Assembly: GCA_030832095.1 (NCBI GenBank)
Contig: JAURJT010000043.1
Location: 1-37,260 of the forward strand
Direction: 5' to 3'
Origin: Gammaproteobacteria bacterium
GTDB taxonomy: Bacteria > Pseudomonadota > Gammaproteobacteria > Burkholderiales > Burkholderiaceae_B
DNA length: 37,260 nucleotides
Made by a program: the position numbers and the translations under genes. Below the pieces are notes generated by a model. It searched no databases. It was given only the letters and a program-made list of their open reading frames with translations, and was not told the origin of the DNA. This document shows positions 25,600-34,379 of this stretch, in pieces; position 1 is the first letter of the stretch; each line of letters begins with the position of its first letter.

Positions 25600-26205
25600 T
25601 TAGCTCCCCATCAAGCGTGCAACGCCGATCATTGATTCTTTTGTGATGATTTCCATAAGCCGATCCTCTGGCCAGCCGATTGTTTCTGGAGGTTGATGTG
25701 GAACGACCATATATCGGGTATCCGTGGTTGTATCCCACACTTTGATCTCGGTGGACGCAGGCAGATCAAGACCCATTTCCTTGAGTACTGTGCGAGACTC
25801 TCTGACGACACGTGCCCTATATTCCAGATCCTTATACCAATCAGGCGGCAGTCCAATAATCGAAAACGCAGTGCAAGAGCACAATGTGCAACAAATCACA
25901 TTGTGCAGCTTCGAGGTGTTTTCAAGTGCGACAAGGTAGCGATGATGGGGCGGCATGTCGAAGCCTAGCTCAGCAGCTGCGGCTTTACCATCCGCCAAAA
26001 GCCGCTGTCGATACGCCGGATCAGTCCAGGCTTTGGCGATGATCCGGGCACCGTTGCGTGGTACCCAGTCTTCTTCGGCCCGATGATGCGCTTGTTCAAT
26101 AGCGGCGGCCGGTTCCATGCCGCGCGCTTCCAGCACAGACTGGATCGCATTGATACGCTGTTCTACGGATGCAGATTTGTTGGAATTCATGCCGTCTTCG
26201 TCCAT
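25600..26205 (-). CDS. nthA: Nitrile hydratase subunit alpha, cobalt type
   Basis: 201-aa catalytic subunit. The metal claw CTLCSC is at 106-111; threonine in its second position is the mark of the cobalt form (serine in iron forms). The residue before it is another cysteine (C105), where valine is usual. Downstream GLPPDWYKDLEYRARVVRE is canonical. Two starts are possible (26205 or 26190, MNSNKSASV), neither with a clear Shine-Dalgarno. Alpha-beta order and 3-base spacing fit the usual operon. The gene follows two acyl-CoA dehydrogenase genes, which is not the usual amidase context. Confidence 0.9.
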   Translation of the reverse strand: MDEDGMNSNKSASVEQRINAIQSVLEARGMEPAAAIEQAHHRAEEDWVPRNGARIIAKAWTDPAYRQRLLADGKAAAAELGFDMPPHHRYLVALENTSKLHNVICCTLCSCTAFSIIGLPPDWYKDLEYRARVVRESRTVLKEMGLDLPASTEIKVWDTTTDTRYMVVPHQPPETIGWPEDRLMEIITKESMIGVARLMGS

Positions 26206-26260
26206 TGTTATATTTGTCTAAACATCACGAGTAGGTTAGTGTATATCTGGCAGCGAATCA

Positions 26261-27415
26261 CTATATTTCTGAAGAATCACCACCCCGCGAAAAGTTAGAT
26301 AAAAGTTCACGGTGGTACTGTCCATCGCCAAACTCAAAATTAGCCATCAAAATCCGTTTGTTCAGTCTCGTCGCCCAAAGCTCTTCTGTCATGCCCATGC
26401 CGCCATGCGTCTGAATCACCATGTGCGCAACAATTGGCCCAACCTGAGAGAGGTAAAGCTTCAGTAGTGAAATATCACGATCGACTGGCGCCGTTCCGGT
26501 TCTCGTCGATTCCGCTTGTGCCGCAACGAAAGCACGGAAGCATTCGTATCTCACGTAGGCGTCCGCCACATAATGACGCAACACTTGAAAACTTGAGAGT
26601 GTCACACCAAACTGTTTACGCTCAGACAAATAGCGGATCGTCTGCTCCAAGACGGAGCCCATTGACGCCACGGCTTCCACGCAAACAAACAGCGTACCCA
26701 TTGCATTCGTACGATCGAGCGCCTCACCCAGAGCGGGGCCCTGCGCAAGAACCTGTACGTCCGATACAGCAAGCCCTGCAAATTTCAAACTGACGGTATG
26801 CCGTCCATCGATTCGCATTTCGCGCGCAAACTCGACTTGATCTGATCCTGCAGGAACCAGAAGCAGTAGCGGGCTCTTGACTTTTGGCGATACGCCATCG
26901 CAGGCGATCAAATAGTGCGTAGCGGCTGGCACCTCTTCCACCCCGGCTACTCGACCATTAACCTGCCATCCTCCGGCATTCGGCTGCGCGAACAAGCTTG
27001 TCTGCTCGTCTAGCTGTTTGCAATAAGGATCTAGTGAACGCCAAACCGGCTGAATGCGGACTGCACCAGCAGCCATCCCTGCTAATAACGACTCTTTACC
27101 CGCAAACTGCAGAGTAGACAGCAGCACTGCGGGCAACCCCATCCCAGAGCTAACGGGCAAAGGTAACGCGTAATGGGACGCCCCTTCTAGCAAAGAACAA
27201 AAATCAGTGACGTCCCCCCCCAGCCCACCAAAAGCTTCGGGTATCAGACACGCAGCCCAACCCAGTTCAAGTGCTTCGCTCCACTTCGCACGGCGCAGTT
27301 CAACCCGCTCAGACGGTTCTGCAGCAGTAATAGCATCCGCGTCTGCATCCTTTGCAAAAACGAGTGCGGCATCGCGGAACTCAGATTCAAAAATTGGCTT
27401 AACGATAAATGTCAT
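26261..27415 (-). CDS. Acyl-CoA dehydrogenase, small-subunit type
   Basis: 384-aa FAD-dependent acyl-CoA dehydrogenase homologue. It keeps RKQFGVTLSSFQVLRHYVAD and IQTHGGMGMTEELW in the C-terminal helical domain, but the N-terminal and middle parts are divergent. It resembles the small partner of paired enzymes such as PimD. Its neighbour (27421) is the larger partner, 5 bases upstream, so a heteromeric dehydrogenase of an unusual acyl-CoA is inferred. The catalytic base is not evident by reading. Confidence 0.85.
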   Translation of the reverse strand: MTFIVKPIFESEFRDAALVFAKDADADAITAAEPSERVELRRAKWSEALELGWAACLIPEAFGGLGGDVTDFCSLLEGASHYALPLPVSSGMGLPAVLLSTLQFAGKESLLAGMAAGAVRIQPVWRSLDPYCKQLDEQTSLFAQPNAGGWQVNGRVAGVEEVPAATHYLIACDGVSPKVKSPLLLLVPAGSDQVEFAREMRIDGRHTVSLKFAGLAVSDVQVLAQGPALGEALDRTNAMGTLFVCVEAVASMGSVLEQTIRYLSERKQFGVTLSSFQVLRHYVADAYVRYECFRAFVAAQAESTRTGTAPVDRDISLLKLYLSQVGPIVAHMVIQTHGGMGMTEELWATRLNKRILMANFEFGDGQYHRELLSNFSRGGDSSEI

Positions 27416-27420
27416 GATGC

Positions 27421-28599
27421 TTAATGTCCAAACAGTTCGCGAGCAACCATGTTTTTTTGCACCTCATCACTCCCGCCGTAGATCGTACGAACGCGAGAAT
27501 AAAAGTAGTTCTGAATCCAGAGCGTCGCTTGCTCATTCTCATCAAAAGATGAGCCCTCTTGCAGCGGCATCCGAGCAGCAAACTCTGGGCCAACAACCTC
27601 TGCACCGATTTCAGTGATGGTCTGATACAAGCGCGAGCTTGTGAGCTTCAACACCGACGGCTGTGTCGTGATCGGAGTCTTACTCATCACGGCTTCGATG
27701 GCTTCGAGACCGAGCTCGCGAATGCCGCGCAACTCTGCCTCTACATCCAGCAGGCGTAACTCAAGCGCCGTTCGTCGTGCTCGATGCTTGGGTTGGGTAA
27801 GCTTCTCGGCAATTAAATGGCGGGTACGACTAAGATATTGAAATAGTGGCGCAGTGTTAGCGGAATTCAAGCGCTCACGTGCCAACAAAAATTTGCCATA
27901 CTTCCAGCCGCTACCGACGTCGCCGATGCAATCGGACAATGGCACTTCGACATTATCCAGAAACACTTCATTTACATGGAGCCAACCATCAATCGTGCGA
28001 ATGGGTCGTACCGTAATGCCTTGGGCCTTGATTGGAATAATCAACAGACTAATACCGTCTTGTTTGCGCGCCTCTTCTGACGTGCGAACCAGCGTGTACA
28101 TCAGGTCTGATTCCTGAGCGTGTGAGGTCCAGGTCTTTTGTCCGTTGACAATGATGGTGTCGCCACGAACCTCACCGCGCGTTTTGAGTGAGGCAAGATC
28201 TGAGCCTGCGTTGGGTTCAGAATAGCCCTGGCACCACCAGTCTGATCCATCCAAGATACCTGGCAAGTAGCGGCTCTTCTGCTCAGGGCTCCCGAACTCA
28301 ATCAAGACAGGACCAATGTGCCGAAGTCCGTGGTGGTATTGGGCAGGACAATCGTTCTCTGCCAAGACCTCACCATAAATCGCCTGTTGCTTCGGGTTCC
28401 AGCCAGTTCCCCCTAACTCCTTGGGCCAGTTTGGTGCACCCCAGCCGTGTTGATGCAATATTTTTTGCCAGCGACTCCAAGGCTCTCGCGATAGCTTGCG
28501 ATTTTCAGCGACAAGCTTCCGAATATCTTGGGGACAATTTTTTTGAACAAACGCCTCAACTTCATTTCGAAACGCTTGATAGTCAATTTGCTCACTCAT
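27421..28599 (-). CDS. Acyl-CoA dehydrogenase, large-subunit type
   Basis: 392-aa FAD-dependent dehydrogenase with the full family pattern: WPKELGGTGW, CQGYSEPNAGSDLASLKTR (FAD/substrate loop), GQKTWTSHAQ and the C-terminal IYGGSDEVQKNMVARELFG. The IYGG form is that of the FadE/PimC-like group. It sits between the enoyl-CoA hydratase gene and the smaller dehydrogenase gene on one strand, suggesting a short beta-oxidation unit. Probably acts with the next gene's product. Confidence 0.88.
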   Translation of the reverse strand: MSEQIDYQAFRNEVEAFVQKNCPQDIRKLVAENRKLSREPWSRWQKILHQHGWGAPNWPKELGGTGWNPKQQAIYGEVLAENDCPAQYHHGLRHIGPVLIEFGSPEQKSRYLPGILDGSDWWCQGYSEPNAGSDLASLKTRGEVRGDTIIVNGQKTWTSHAQESDLMYTLVRTSEEARKQDGISLLIIPIKAQGITVRPIRTIDGWLHVNEVFLDNVEVPLSDCIGDVGSGWKYGKFLLARERLNSANTAPLFQYLSRTRHLIAEKLTQPKHRARRTALELRLLDVEAELRGIRELGLEAIEAVMSKTPITTQPSVLKLTSSRLYQTITEIGAEVVGPEFAARMPLQEGSSFDENEQATLWIQNYFYSRVRTIYGGSDEVQKNMVARELFGH

Positions 28600-28630
28600 G
28601 TCACGACCCTTCGCTCAACTTCAATGTGAA

Positions 28631-29404
28631 TCAACGACCTTTATAGACGGGCTTACGCTTTTCTTTAAAGGCCTTGAGTGCTTCGGCCGTGTCTTCGGTT
28701 TTCCCAAGCGCAACGGTCATGTTTTGCTCGAATCGATAGCCTTCGCGACGCGGCATCACTGCCGTCACTTGCGCCGCTTGTTTTGCGTAGCTCAACGCAA
28801 GTGGGGCCTTGCTTGCGATGTCTGTGGCAATTTCCATGACATACGGCATCAATTCATCAGGCGGCAAACTCGCTTCGATCAAACCTAGGCGGTACATCTC
28901 ATCGGCCGTGACCTTCATGCCTGTAAAGAACATTCTGCGCGCTCGCGACTTACCAAACACGCTCTGAAGCATCGCAGTGCCGCCAGCCAGTCCGACATTG
29001 ATTTCAGGCATGGAGAAGAATGCCGTATTGGACGCCACCCAAATATCGCAACTATTCATCAGACCAAAGCCTGCACCCATCGCTGGGCCATTGACCGCAG
29101 CGATTACAGGCTTGCTACATTCGATGATTGAGTTACTGGCTTCGCGCACTAATCGATTGTGCTTCCAGTAAGCCCCAGGTGTTGCGCCAAGATTTGGACG
29201 CTCATTTAAATCAGCCCCGGCGCAAAATATCTTGCCTTTACCTGTAACGATCGCGCATTTAACGTCATCGTTATCATTGAAACTATCAAAAACTTGAATG
29301 AGCTCACTGCGCATCTGTGCATTTTGAGCATTATGCGGCGGTCGATTTAGCATAACCGTTGCAATACCGTCTGCAATCGTCAGTTCTAGTGTTTCAAATT
29401 CCAT
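28631..29404 (-). CDS. Enoyl-CoA hydratase/isomerase family protein
   Basis: 257-aa crotonase-fold enzyme. The oxyanion-hole segments are IFCAGADLNE and NGPAMGAGFG; the glutamate in MPEINVGLAGG is at the usual catalytic site. The start MEFETLEL is chosen because GAGAGA stands about seven bases before it and the family N-terminus begins here; an upstream in-frame ATG at 29443 is rejected. It is the first gene of the run hydratase, two dehydrogenases, nitrile hydratase. Confidence 0.88.
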   Translation of the reverse strand: MEFETLELTIADGIATVMLNRPPHNAQNAQMRSELIQVFDSFNDNDDVKCAIVTGKGKIFCAGADLNERPNLGATPGAYWKHNRLVREASNSIIECSKPVIAAVNGPAMGAGFGLMNSCDIWVASNTAFFSMPEINVGLAGGTAMLQSVFGKSRARRMFFTGMKVTADEMYRLGLIEASLPPDELMPYVMEIATDIASKAPLALSYAKQAAQVTAVMPRREGYRFEQNMTVALGKTEDTAEALKAFKEKRKPVYKGR

Positions 29405-29493
29405 AATTTTTCTCTCAGTGTAAATATGCGAGTGCCTAATCACTATTTAAGTTGAATGCCAGCGCCTTCCGTTTTTATTAGATTTGCGCGTAA

Positions 29494-29520
29494 AACTTCG
29501 CCGTTCAGGGCGAGGATGTA
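29494..29520 (+). repeat. Possible solitary right end of an IS200/IS605-type element
   Basis: The stretch has a TCGCC/GGCGA hairpin with a 6-base loop followed by GGATGTA. This is the form of right ends/guide-RNA scaffolds of TnpB elements, and shares GAGGATGT with the right end at 31171-31181. No tnpB lies immediately to its left. The rest of 29521-29895 shows nothing I can support as a gene. Confidence 0.25.
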
Positions 29521-29895
29521 AGCGCGGAAGGCGCAGCCTTCCTTTCTTTGGCGTTCAATTGAGTGTGGCGCTGGCGGTTGATAAATATACATGTAAATAA
29601 CGGAAATTGACGCACCGCCGCAGCTTTTTACAGAGCAGCTTGGCGACCACAAATCCCCAAACGATAGCTTGTTACGGATGAATGGGTAACTTAGCGCTCA
29701 CTCAAATTCGGTACAACCGTTGGCCAACATCGGACTCCGATCGTCAGGTATTTTTTTGTGAATGCATCACTTCTATATATTGTTACAAAGTACCACTTTT
29801 TGTTGCAAAGATTCACTGAATTAGTATCTTACAGATACAACTTTTACACAGGTGAGTTGGTGATTTACCTTGATCGCGCAAATATAATTCAGGGT

Positions 29896-31113
29896 ATGAA
29901 ACGTTTGCAGGCCTACAAATACGAATTGATGCCAAGCGGCGACCAGGTGCGCGCTATGCGCAGATTCTCTGGCTCGTGCCGGTTTGTCTATAACAAGGCT
30001 TTGGCACTGCAAAAAGAGAATCACGAGGCGGGTAATAAGTTCATCGGTTACGTGGCCATGGCCGCTAAGCTGCCTGTTTGGAAGCGCGAAGCCGAGACGG
30101 CATAGCTGAAAGAAACACCGTCACAAGCGTTGCAACATGCCTTGAAAGACTTAGAAAAAGCCTTTAAGGGCTTCTTTGCCAAGCGTACGGGTTTTCCACG
30201 TTTCAAGAAAAAAGGCAGCGGTGACAGTTTTCGCTATCCTGAGCCAAAACAGATTCAATTAGACCAAAGTCATAACCGTATTTTGTTGCCCAAACTTGGC
30301 TGGCTGCGTTACCGCAACAGCCGTGAGGCACTGGGTCAGGTGCGTAACGTCACCGTGAGCCACTCAGGCGGAAAATGGTTCATCGCGATTCAGACTCAAC
30401 GCGAGCTTGAACAACCCTTACCAATGTCTACAACGGCCATTGGCATCGATGTCGGAATTGCCCGTTTCGCGACGCTGAGTGACGGCAACTATGCTGCGCC
30501 ACTGAATAGTTTCAAGACGCACCAGCAACGACTTGCACGCTATCAGCGCCGTATGAGTCGTAAACAAAAGTTCAGCAATAACTGGAAAAAGGCAAAAACT
30601 AAAGTTCAGAAGCTTCACACCGCTATCGCGAATGCCAGAAAAGATTTCTTGCACAAGACCAGTACCACGATCAGCCAAAACCACGCGTTCGTATGTATTG
30701 AGGATTTGCAGGTAAAAAACATGTCGCGGTCCGCCAAGGGCAATCGCGAGCAGCCCGGCAAAAAGGTCGCGCAGAAGTCCGGCCTAAACCTTTCTATCCT
30801 TGATCAAGGCTGGGGTGAATTCAGGCGACAACTGGAGTACAAAGCCCAGTGGAACGGCGGCATCTTGTTGGCCGTACCGCCGCAGCATACAAGCCAAACG
30901 TGTCCATGCTGCGGCCATGTATCAAAAGAGAATCGACAGACTCAGGCGAAATTCCTGTGTGTCGATTGTGATTACGAAAATCACGCCGATGTAGTCGGCG
31001 CGATCAATGTTTTAGAGCGAGGATACCGCTTGTTAGCCCGTGGAGAGTCGGTGCAGTCAGACCGCTCGATGAAGCAGGAACCCACCGAAGTGACTCAGGC
31101 AGCTTTTGCCTGA
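29896..31113 (+). pseudogene. tnpB: IS200/IS605 family TnpB, interrupted by an in-frame amber codon
   Basis: One continuous frame of 406 codons encodes a TnpB/OrfB protein except for TAG at 30103-30105 (codon 70), in ETA-stop-LKETPSQAL, where relatives normally have tryptophan (TGG to TAG). Everything else is intact: the N-terminal MKRLQAYKYELMPS, the RuvC acids D185 (GIDVG), E269 (CIEDL) and D365 (NHADVVGAINVLE), and a zinc finger with four cysteines (C336, C339, C355, C358). TnpB is an RNA-guided nuclease that helps element retention. A downstream TTG at 30130 could restart but lacks the N-terminal domain. No tnpA is present. Confidence 0.85.
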
Positions 31114-31181
31114 GCACCGTAGGAATCCCCGTCCTTTCCGCGCAAGCGGCAGTCATCGACTGAGGGCGGGGAGGATGTCAA
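31114..31181 (+). ncRNA. Right end and probable guide-RNA scaffold of the TnpB element
   Basis: After the tnpB stop comes GAATCCCCGTCC, then GGGCGGGGAGGATGTCAA, a pairing CCCC/GGGG arm that ends at the usual GGATGTCAA border of these elements. In known TnpB systems the guide RNA ends here and the bases next to it (here from about 31182) act as the guide. The exact left end of the element was not resolved; TTAC and TTGAT sites occur at 29865-29874. Confidence 0.5.
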
Positions 31182-31298
31182 TAGACGATGTAGCCGAGCC
31201 TCTTCTGCATCGAGAAACTTTTGGTAGTCCTGTTGCTTGAGGTTGGCATACGTCAATCTGGTTTTTTCGATCGCCGAGATAACGATGGGATCTTTCAA
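31182..31298 (-). pseudogene. Interrupted gene fragment of unknown function
   Basis: About 39 codons from a TTG (31298), preceded by an in-frame TAA, encode a helical, charged sequence (KDPIVISAIEKTRLTYANLK and then KFLDAEEARLHRL). The reading runs directly into the right end of the TnpB element, so the element seems to have inserted into this gene and cut its 3' part. The family is not recognised. Confidence 0.35.
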
Positions 31299-31401
31299 CG
31301 ACAGATTGCCTACGGTTTGTTATGAAGTTCATCATAAGCTATCTAAGGGCATGGCAACAAACGAATTCAAGATGTGGGCCATGAAACGCTTGCGCACCGC
31401 G

Positions 31402-31479
31402 CTACTGCAATGCACCAATTCTTTGGGCGAGGCGGCGAAGACACTGTAATCGAACTTTTAGCCCTTCATCCAGCTTCAT
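31402..31479 (-). pseudogene. HEPN-type gene fragment (copy of the 35492-35695 start)
   Basis: The 25 codons MKLDEGLKVRLQCLRR and following repeat the first 12-14 residues of the protein at 35492-35695 and then diverge and stop. The preceding bases also match. It is a scrap left by duplication or recombination, not a working gene. Confidence 0.45.
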
Positions 31480-31495
31480 AAGACGACTCCAGTGC
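31445..31495 (+). repeat. 51-bp direct repeat, copy 1
   Basis: It matches 35661-35711 at 47 of 51 positions in the same orientation. The segment covers the start codon region of a HEPN-type gene. The two copies flank 4.2 kb that contain the gamma-glutamyltransferase, TumE/TumA and amidotransferase genes. Confidence 0.7.
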
Positions 31496-31631
31496 ATAAG
31501 TGGAGCTAGACATCGGGGGTTTCCCGTTTCAACAATCCGGTTACGACTGATGGATAGCACCCTTGTTTTTAGTGCATTTTCAGACTAAGTTGTATCTCTA
31601 CTTTCCATGACCCCACCTCACCATCATACAT

Positions 31632-33320
31632 ATGCGCCATTGGATAGATCACTGCGGGACCTCTTTTGTCACCGAAAAACAACCTGCTCGCGCCTCGCGT
31701 GGCATGGTGGTCACCAACCATCCTCTGGCCTCTGCTGCTGGCTCAGAAATGCTGTGCGCCGGGGGCAACGCAGTCGACGCAGCCGTAGCAGCTCTGTTCA
31801 CGTTGAGTGTGGTCGAACCCATGATGGTGGGCCTGCTCGGCGGTGGGTTTGCACACCTTCGTCATCCCGATGGGACGCACACCATCTTGGAAGGCCAAGG
31901 CACGTGTCCGCAAGCGGTTGGCCCACACACCTTCACACATGACGCGTTGGCTCCTGCCGGTTCGCTTGAAAGCGTAGGTCGCCAGCACAGTTTAGGCAGA
32001 AAGGCGGTGGCCACACCCGGCAACCTGATGGCCTGGTGCCAAATGCTTTCGCAACATGGTTCCATGTCTTTGTCTGAGGTGATTGCGCCGGCCATCAAAC
32101 TCGCCTCTTGTGGATTCAGGGCCACGCAATACTTGAGTGACTGCATTACCGAAAACGCGGCTGATTTGTCGCTAGACCCCGAAATTTCACGATTTTTCTT
32201 GCCCCAAGGTCAAGCGCTTCAAAAAGGCGATTTGCTATTGCAAGGTGCCTATGCCGACACCCTGAAACTGGTTGCCCAAGTAGGTGCCGATGCTTTGTAC
32301 CGCGGGGCACTCGGCCGCGCCTTATGTACCGACATTGCAAGTCAACAGGGCTTTTTAAGCCTAGAAGATTTACGCCTCTACAACACCCGTCATCCCGCTG
32401 CATTGCGTAGCCAGTACCGCGGTTTTGAAATCATCGGCCCGCCACCACCGTGCGCAGGACCTTTGCACATCGGGCAAATGCTCAACGTGCTCGAGGGTTT
32501 TGATCTAAAAGCCATCGGCTTCGGAACCGAACAAGGCGTCCACTTGCTCGCCGAGGTCATGAAAATGGCTTTTGCAGATCGCTCTGCGGTCACTGCAGAT
32601 CCAGACTTTGTAAATGTCCCTATCGAAAAACTGCTGTCTGCCGAATACGCTGCCGAGCGCCGCAAGCAAATAAACCTGCATCAAGCACAAACGTGGTCCC
32701 CGGGCCTGGCGCCTGCTGAAAGCGCCAACACCACCCACATCACCGTGGCTGACAGCGACGGGCGCATCGTCAGTGCCACGCAGACCATCAATTCGGTGTT
32801 TGGTGCGCGCTACATGGTGCCGGGCACTGGCATGATTCCCAATAATTATCTGTACGTTCTCGATCCGAGGCCTGACCGCGCCAACTCGATGGCCCCCGGA
32901 AAGCGAGTGACTTCGTCGATGGCACCTCTAATGGTGATCAAGAACGGTAAGCCCCGCTACGCGCTCGGTTTGCCTGGCGGTTTGCGGATCTTTACTTCTG
33001 CGCTTCAAGCCGTGATCAACCTGATCGATCATGGCATGAGCTTGCAAGAGGCGGTTGAGGCACCCCGCATCTGGACCCAGGGGTTCGAGCTAGAGCTAGA
33101 GCCCGCCTTTTCTAAGTCACTGCACACCTCACTTCAAACCCGCGGTCACCCCGTTGTGCACGTGCCCAATGTGGGCGGCGGCATGAACGCGATTGAATTC
33201 CATGACGATAGATCCCTCGAGGGCGCCGCCTGCTGGCGGGCAGACGGCACGCCTATCGGTATAGGTGGTGGATTGGCTCGCAAAGGTGTTCGCTTCTTGC
33301 CGGAAACACGCAAAGCCTGA
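31632..33320 (+). CDS. Gamma-glutamyltransferase family protein
   Basis: 562-aa Ntn-hydrolase made as a precursor that cleaves itself before the catalytic threonine. T367 in SANTTHITVAD is the expected new N-terminus. Further family signs are GGNAVDAAVAALFTLSVVEP (44-63), GKRVTSSMAPLMV (423-435) and ALGLPGGLRIF. There is no signal peptide, unlike periplasmic Ggt, so it acts in the cytosol; relatives include enzymes acting on gamma-glutamyl or acyl-amino compounds. No clear ribosome site precedes the ATG at 31632, and an internal ATG (residue 25) is possible. It stands between direct repeats in a gene-debris region but looks intact. GGT itself or a cephalosporin-acylase-like relative cannot be separated here. 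Confidence 0.87.
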   Translation: MRHWIDHCGTSFVTEKQPARASRGMVVTNHPLASAAGSEMLCAGGNAVDAAVAALFTLSVVEPMMVGLLGGGFAHLRHPDGTHTILEGQGTCPQAVGPHTFTHDALAPAGSLESVGRQHSLGRKAVATPGNLMAWCQMLSQHGSMSLSEVIAPAIKLASCGFRATQYLSDCITENAADLSLDPEISRFFLPQGQALQKGDLLLQGAYADTLKLVAQVGADALYRGALGRALCTDIASQQGFLSLEDLRLYNTRHPAALRSQYRGFEIIGPPPPCAGPLHIGQMLNVLEGFDLKAIGFGTEQGVHLLAEVMKMAFADRSAVTADPDFVNVPIEKLLSAEYAAERRKQINLHQAQTWSPGLAPAESANTTHITVADSDGRIVSATQTINSVFGARYMVPGTGMIPNNYLYVLDPRPDRANSMAPGKRVTSSMAPLMVIKNGKPRYALGLPGGLRIFTSALQAVINLIDHGMSLQEAVEAPRIWTQGFELELEPAFSKSLHTSLQTRGHPVVHVPNVGGGMNAIEFHDDRSLEGAACWRADGTPIGIGGGLARKGVRFLPETRKA

Positions 33321-33503
33321 ACCGGTCATAAGCCGTCTAAATTGTTGTAATTTATGCGGCCAAATTGGTGACGAGCTTTGTTCACCAAGCGATAGTAAAT
33401 ACTGTCGCTCTAGCACGCCTTTAGCGGCTTTGCTATGCGTAACCCACAGCGGCACAGAGTCTGAAAAATGAAAAAAGCCCAACGACTACTAAACGCTATG
33501 ATC

Positions 33504-33538
33504 ACATCAGCCATGATATAATATGTCATGGCTGATGT
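33504..33538 (+). promoter_or_regulatory. Palindromic promoter/operator over the tumE start
   Basis: ACATCAGCCATGA (33504-33516) and TCATGGCTGATGT (33526-33538) are perfect 13-base inverted arms. The 9-base spacer contains TATAAT (33517-33522), a consensus -10 box. The toxin start ATG (33528) lies within the right arm, six bases after the -10 box, and no Shine-Dalgarno precedes it. This predicts a leaderless transcript and repression by an autoregulator that covers promoter and start codon together. No good -35 box was seen. Confidence 0.65.
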
Positions 33539-33827
33539 AAAAATTATTGATGAATCTCACAAAATTTCCGACAAGCGTGGAAACGGACAGTTAAGACGAG
33601 AGGTTTGGGTAAACAAGCTCACCAAAAAAATTACTCGTTATAACTTGGCTTATATTAATCACCTGATTTACTCTGGGGATAATGGTCGCGTAGTTGGTTA
33701 CGATAACGCTGACGATGGGCATCATCGCCATATGTTGGGTAAAGTAGAACCAGTCGAATTTGTGGATTTCGAAGATACCGAAACACGATTTGAAAATGAC
33801 TGGCTTGGCCTGAGGGATAAAAAATGA
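33528..33827 (+). CDS. tumE: TumE family toxin (DUF6516)
   Basis: 99-aa small protein. The pattern MADVKIIDESHKISDKRGN, EVWVNKLTKKITRYNLAYIN, GDNGRVVGYDNADDGHHRH and the C-terminal VEFVDFEDTETRFENDW match what I know as the TumE toxin family. The HHRH cluster and acidic residues could be catalytic, but the mechanism is not established for me. Its stop overlaps the next start as ATGA. The start lies in a 13-base palindrome with a -10 box just ahead. Intact; toxicity is inferred from the family. Confidence 0.72.
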   Translation: MADVKIIDESHKISDKRGNGQLRREVWVNKLTKKITRYNLAYINHLIYSGDNGRVVGYDNADDGHHRHMLGKVEPVEFVDFEDTETRFENDWLGLRDKK

Positions 33828-34198
33828 CAAAGCTCATCATTAAAACTGGTACAGAAGAAGACTTCTTCAAGCGCGGTCGCCAGATCGCTAAAGCAGCCGA
33901 TCGTGGTGAACGACTGCCGAATGAGCGCATTGTCAGCTTCGAAGATCCCGCCGACATGATGAAACTTATCACTACGGCTCGTCTGGCATTGTTCCGGGCA
34001 GTAAAAGAGCAGCCCGGCTCGATTACCGACATCTCAGAACGCTTACACAGAGATCGCAGTGCGGTAAAACGCGATATCGATGAGCTGGTGCGTGCAGGGC
34101 TCGTTACAGTTGCGAATAAAGTCTTACCTGGACATGGGCGTATGAAAGAAGTTCGAGCAACAGCCCAGCGTTTTAGCTTACAGGCTGTCGTATCCTAA
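33824..34198 (+). CDS. tumA: TumA family antitoxin/winged-helix regulator
   Basis: 124-aa DNA-binding protein. The N-terminal half is charged (KLIIKTGTEEDFFKRGRQIA); the C-terminal half is a winged helix with ITDISERLHRDRSAVKRDIDELVRAGLVTV. Coupled to the toxin gene by ATGA overlap, in toxin-first order. It probably neutralises TumE and represses the pair through the palindrome at 33504-33538. Alternative: a MarR-like regulator unrelated to toxin control, unlikely given the coupling. Confidence 0.75.
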   Translation: MTKLIIKTGTEEDFFKRGRQIAKAADRGERLPNERIVSFEDPADMMKLITTARLALFRAVKEQPGSITDISERLHRDRSAVKRDIDELVRAGLVTVANKVLPGHGRMKEVRATAQRFSLQAVVS

Positions 34199-34270
34199 AC
34201 CAATTTGGATCATGAGCACAGCTCATCCCAAGGCCCGCCTGTCTCCTCAACACTTGCTCTATGTCTGATA

Positions 34271-34366
34271 GCGGACACGCTTCATTTGCCTGCGTTGATG
34301 CTCTCACATGCGTTGGGCATCACCTCTGATATGTGGCAAACGCAAATCGTTCGCTACCGCAGCTAA
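34271..34366 (+). pseudogene. Alpha/beta-hydrolase gene scrap (PcaD/enol-lactonase-like)
   Basis: In one frame these bases read ADTLHLPALMLSHALGITSD followed by MWQTQIVRYRS and a stop. This is the oxyanion-hole strand and following helix of PcaD-like hydrolases (ALMLSxxLGTxxxMW). Neither a start nor the rest of the gene is present, so it is a fragment. Confidence 0.45.
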
Positions 34367-34379
34367 AGTGGGGGAGACC

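Noticed and set aside
29443..29652. 69-codon minus-strand frame upstream of the enoyl-CoA hydratase
   Set aside because: No ribosome site or domain; it lies over the presumed TnpB-element right end.
31237..31449. Plus-strand frame ending in ALLQCTNSLGEAAKTL, reminiscent of a Fis-type helix
   Set aside because: It stops before the recognition helix, its 5' half is antisense to the interrupted minus-strand fragment, and it shares its end with the 51-bp repeat. Too little to call.
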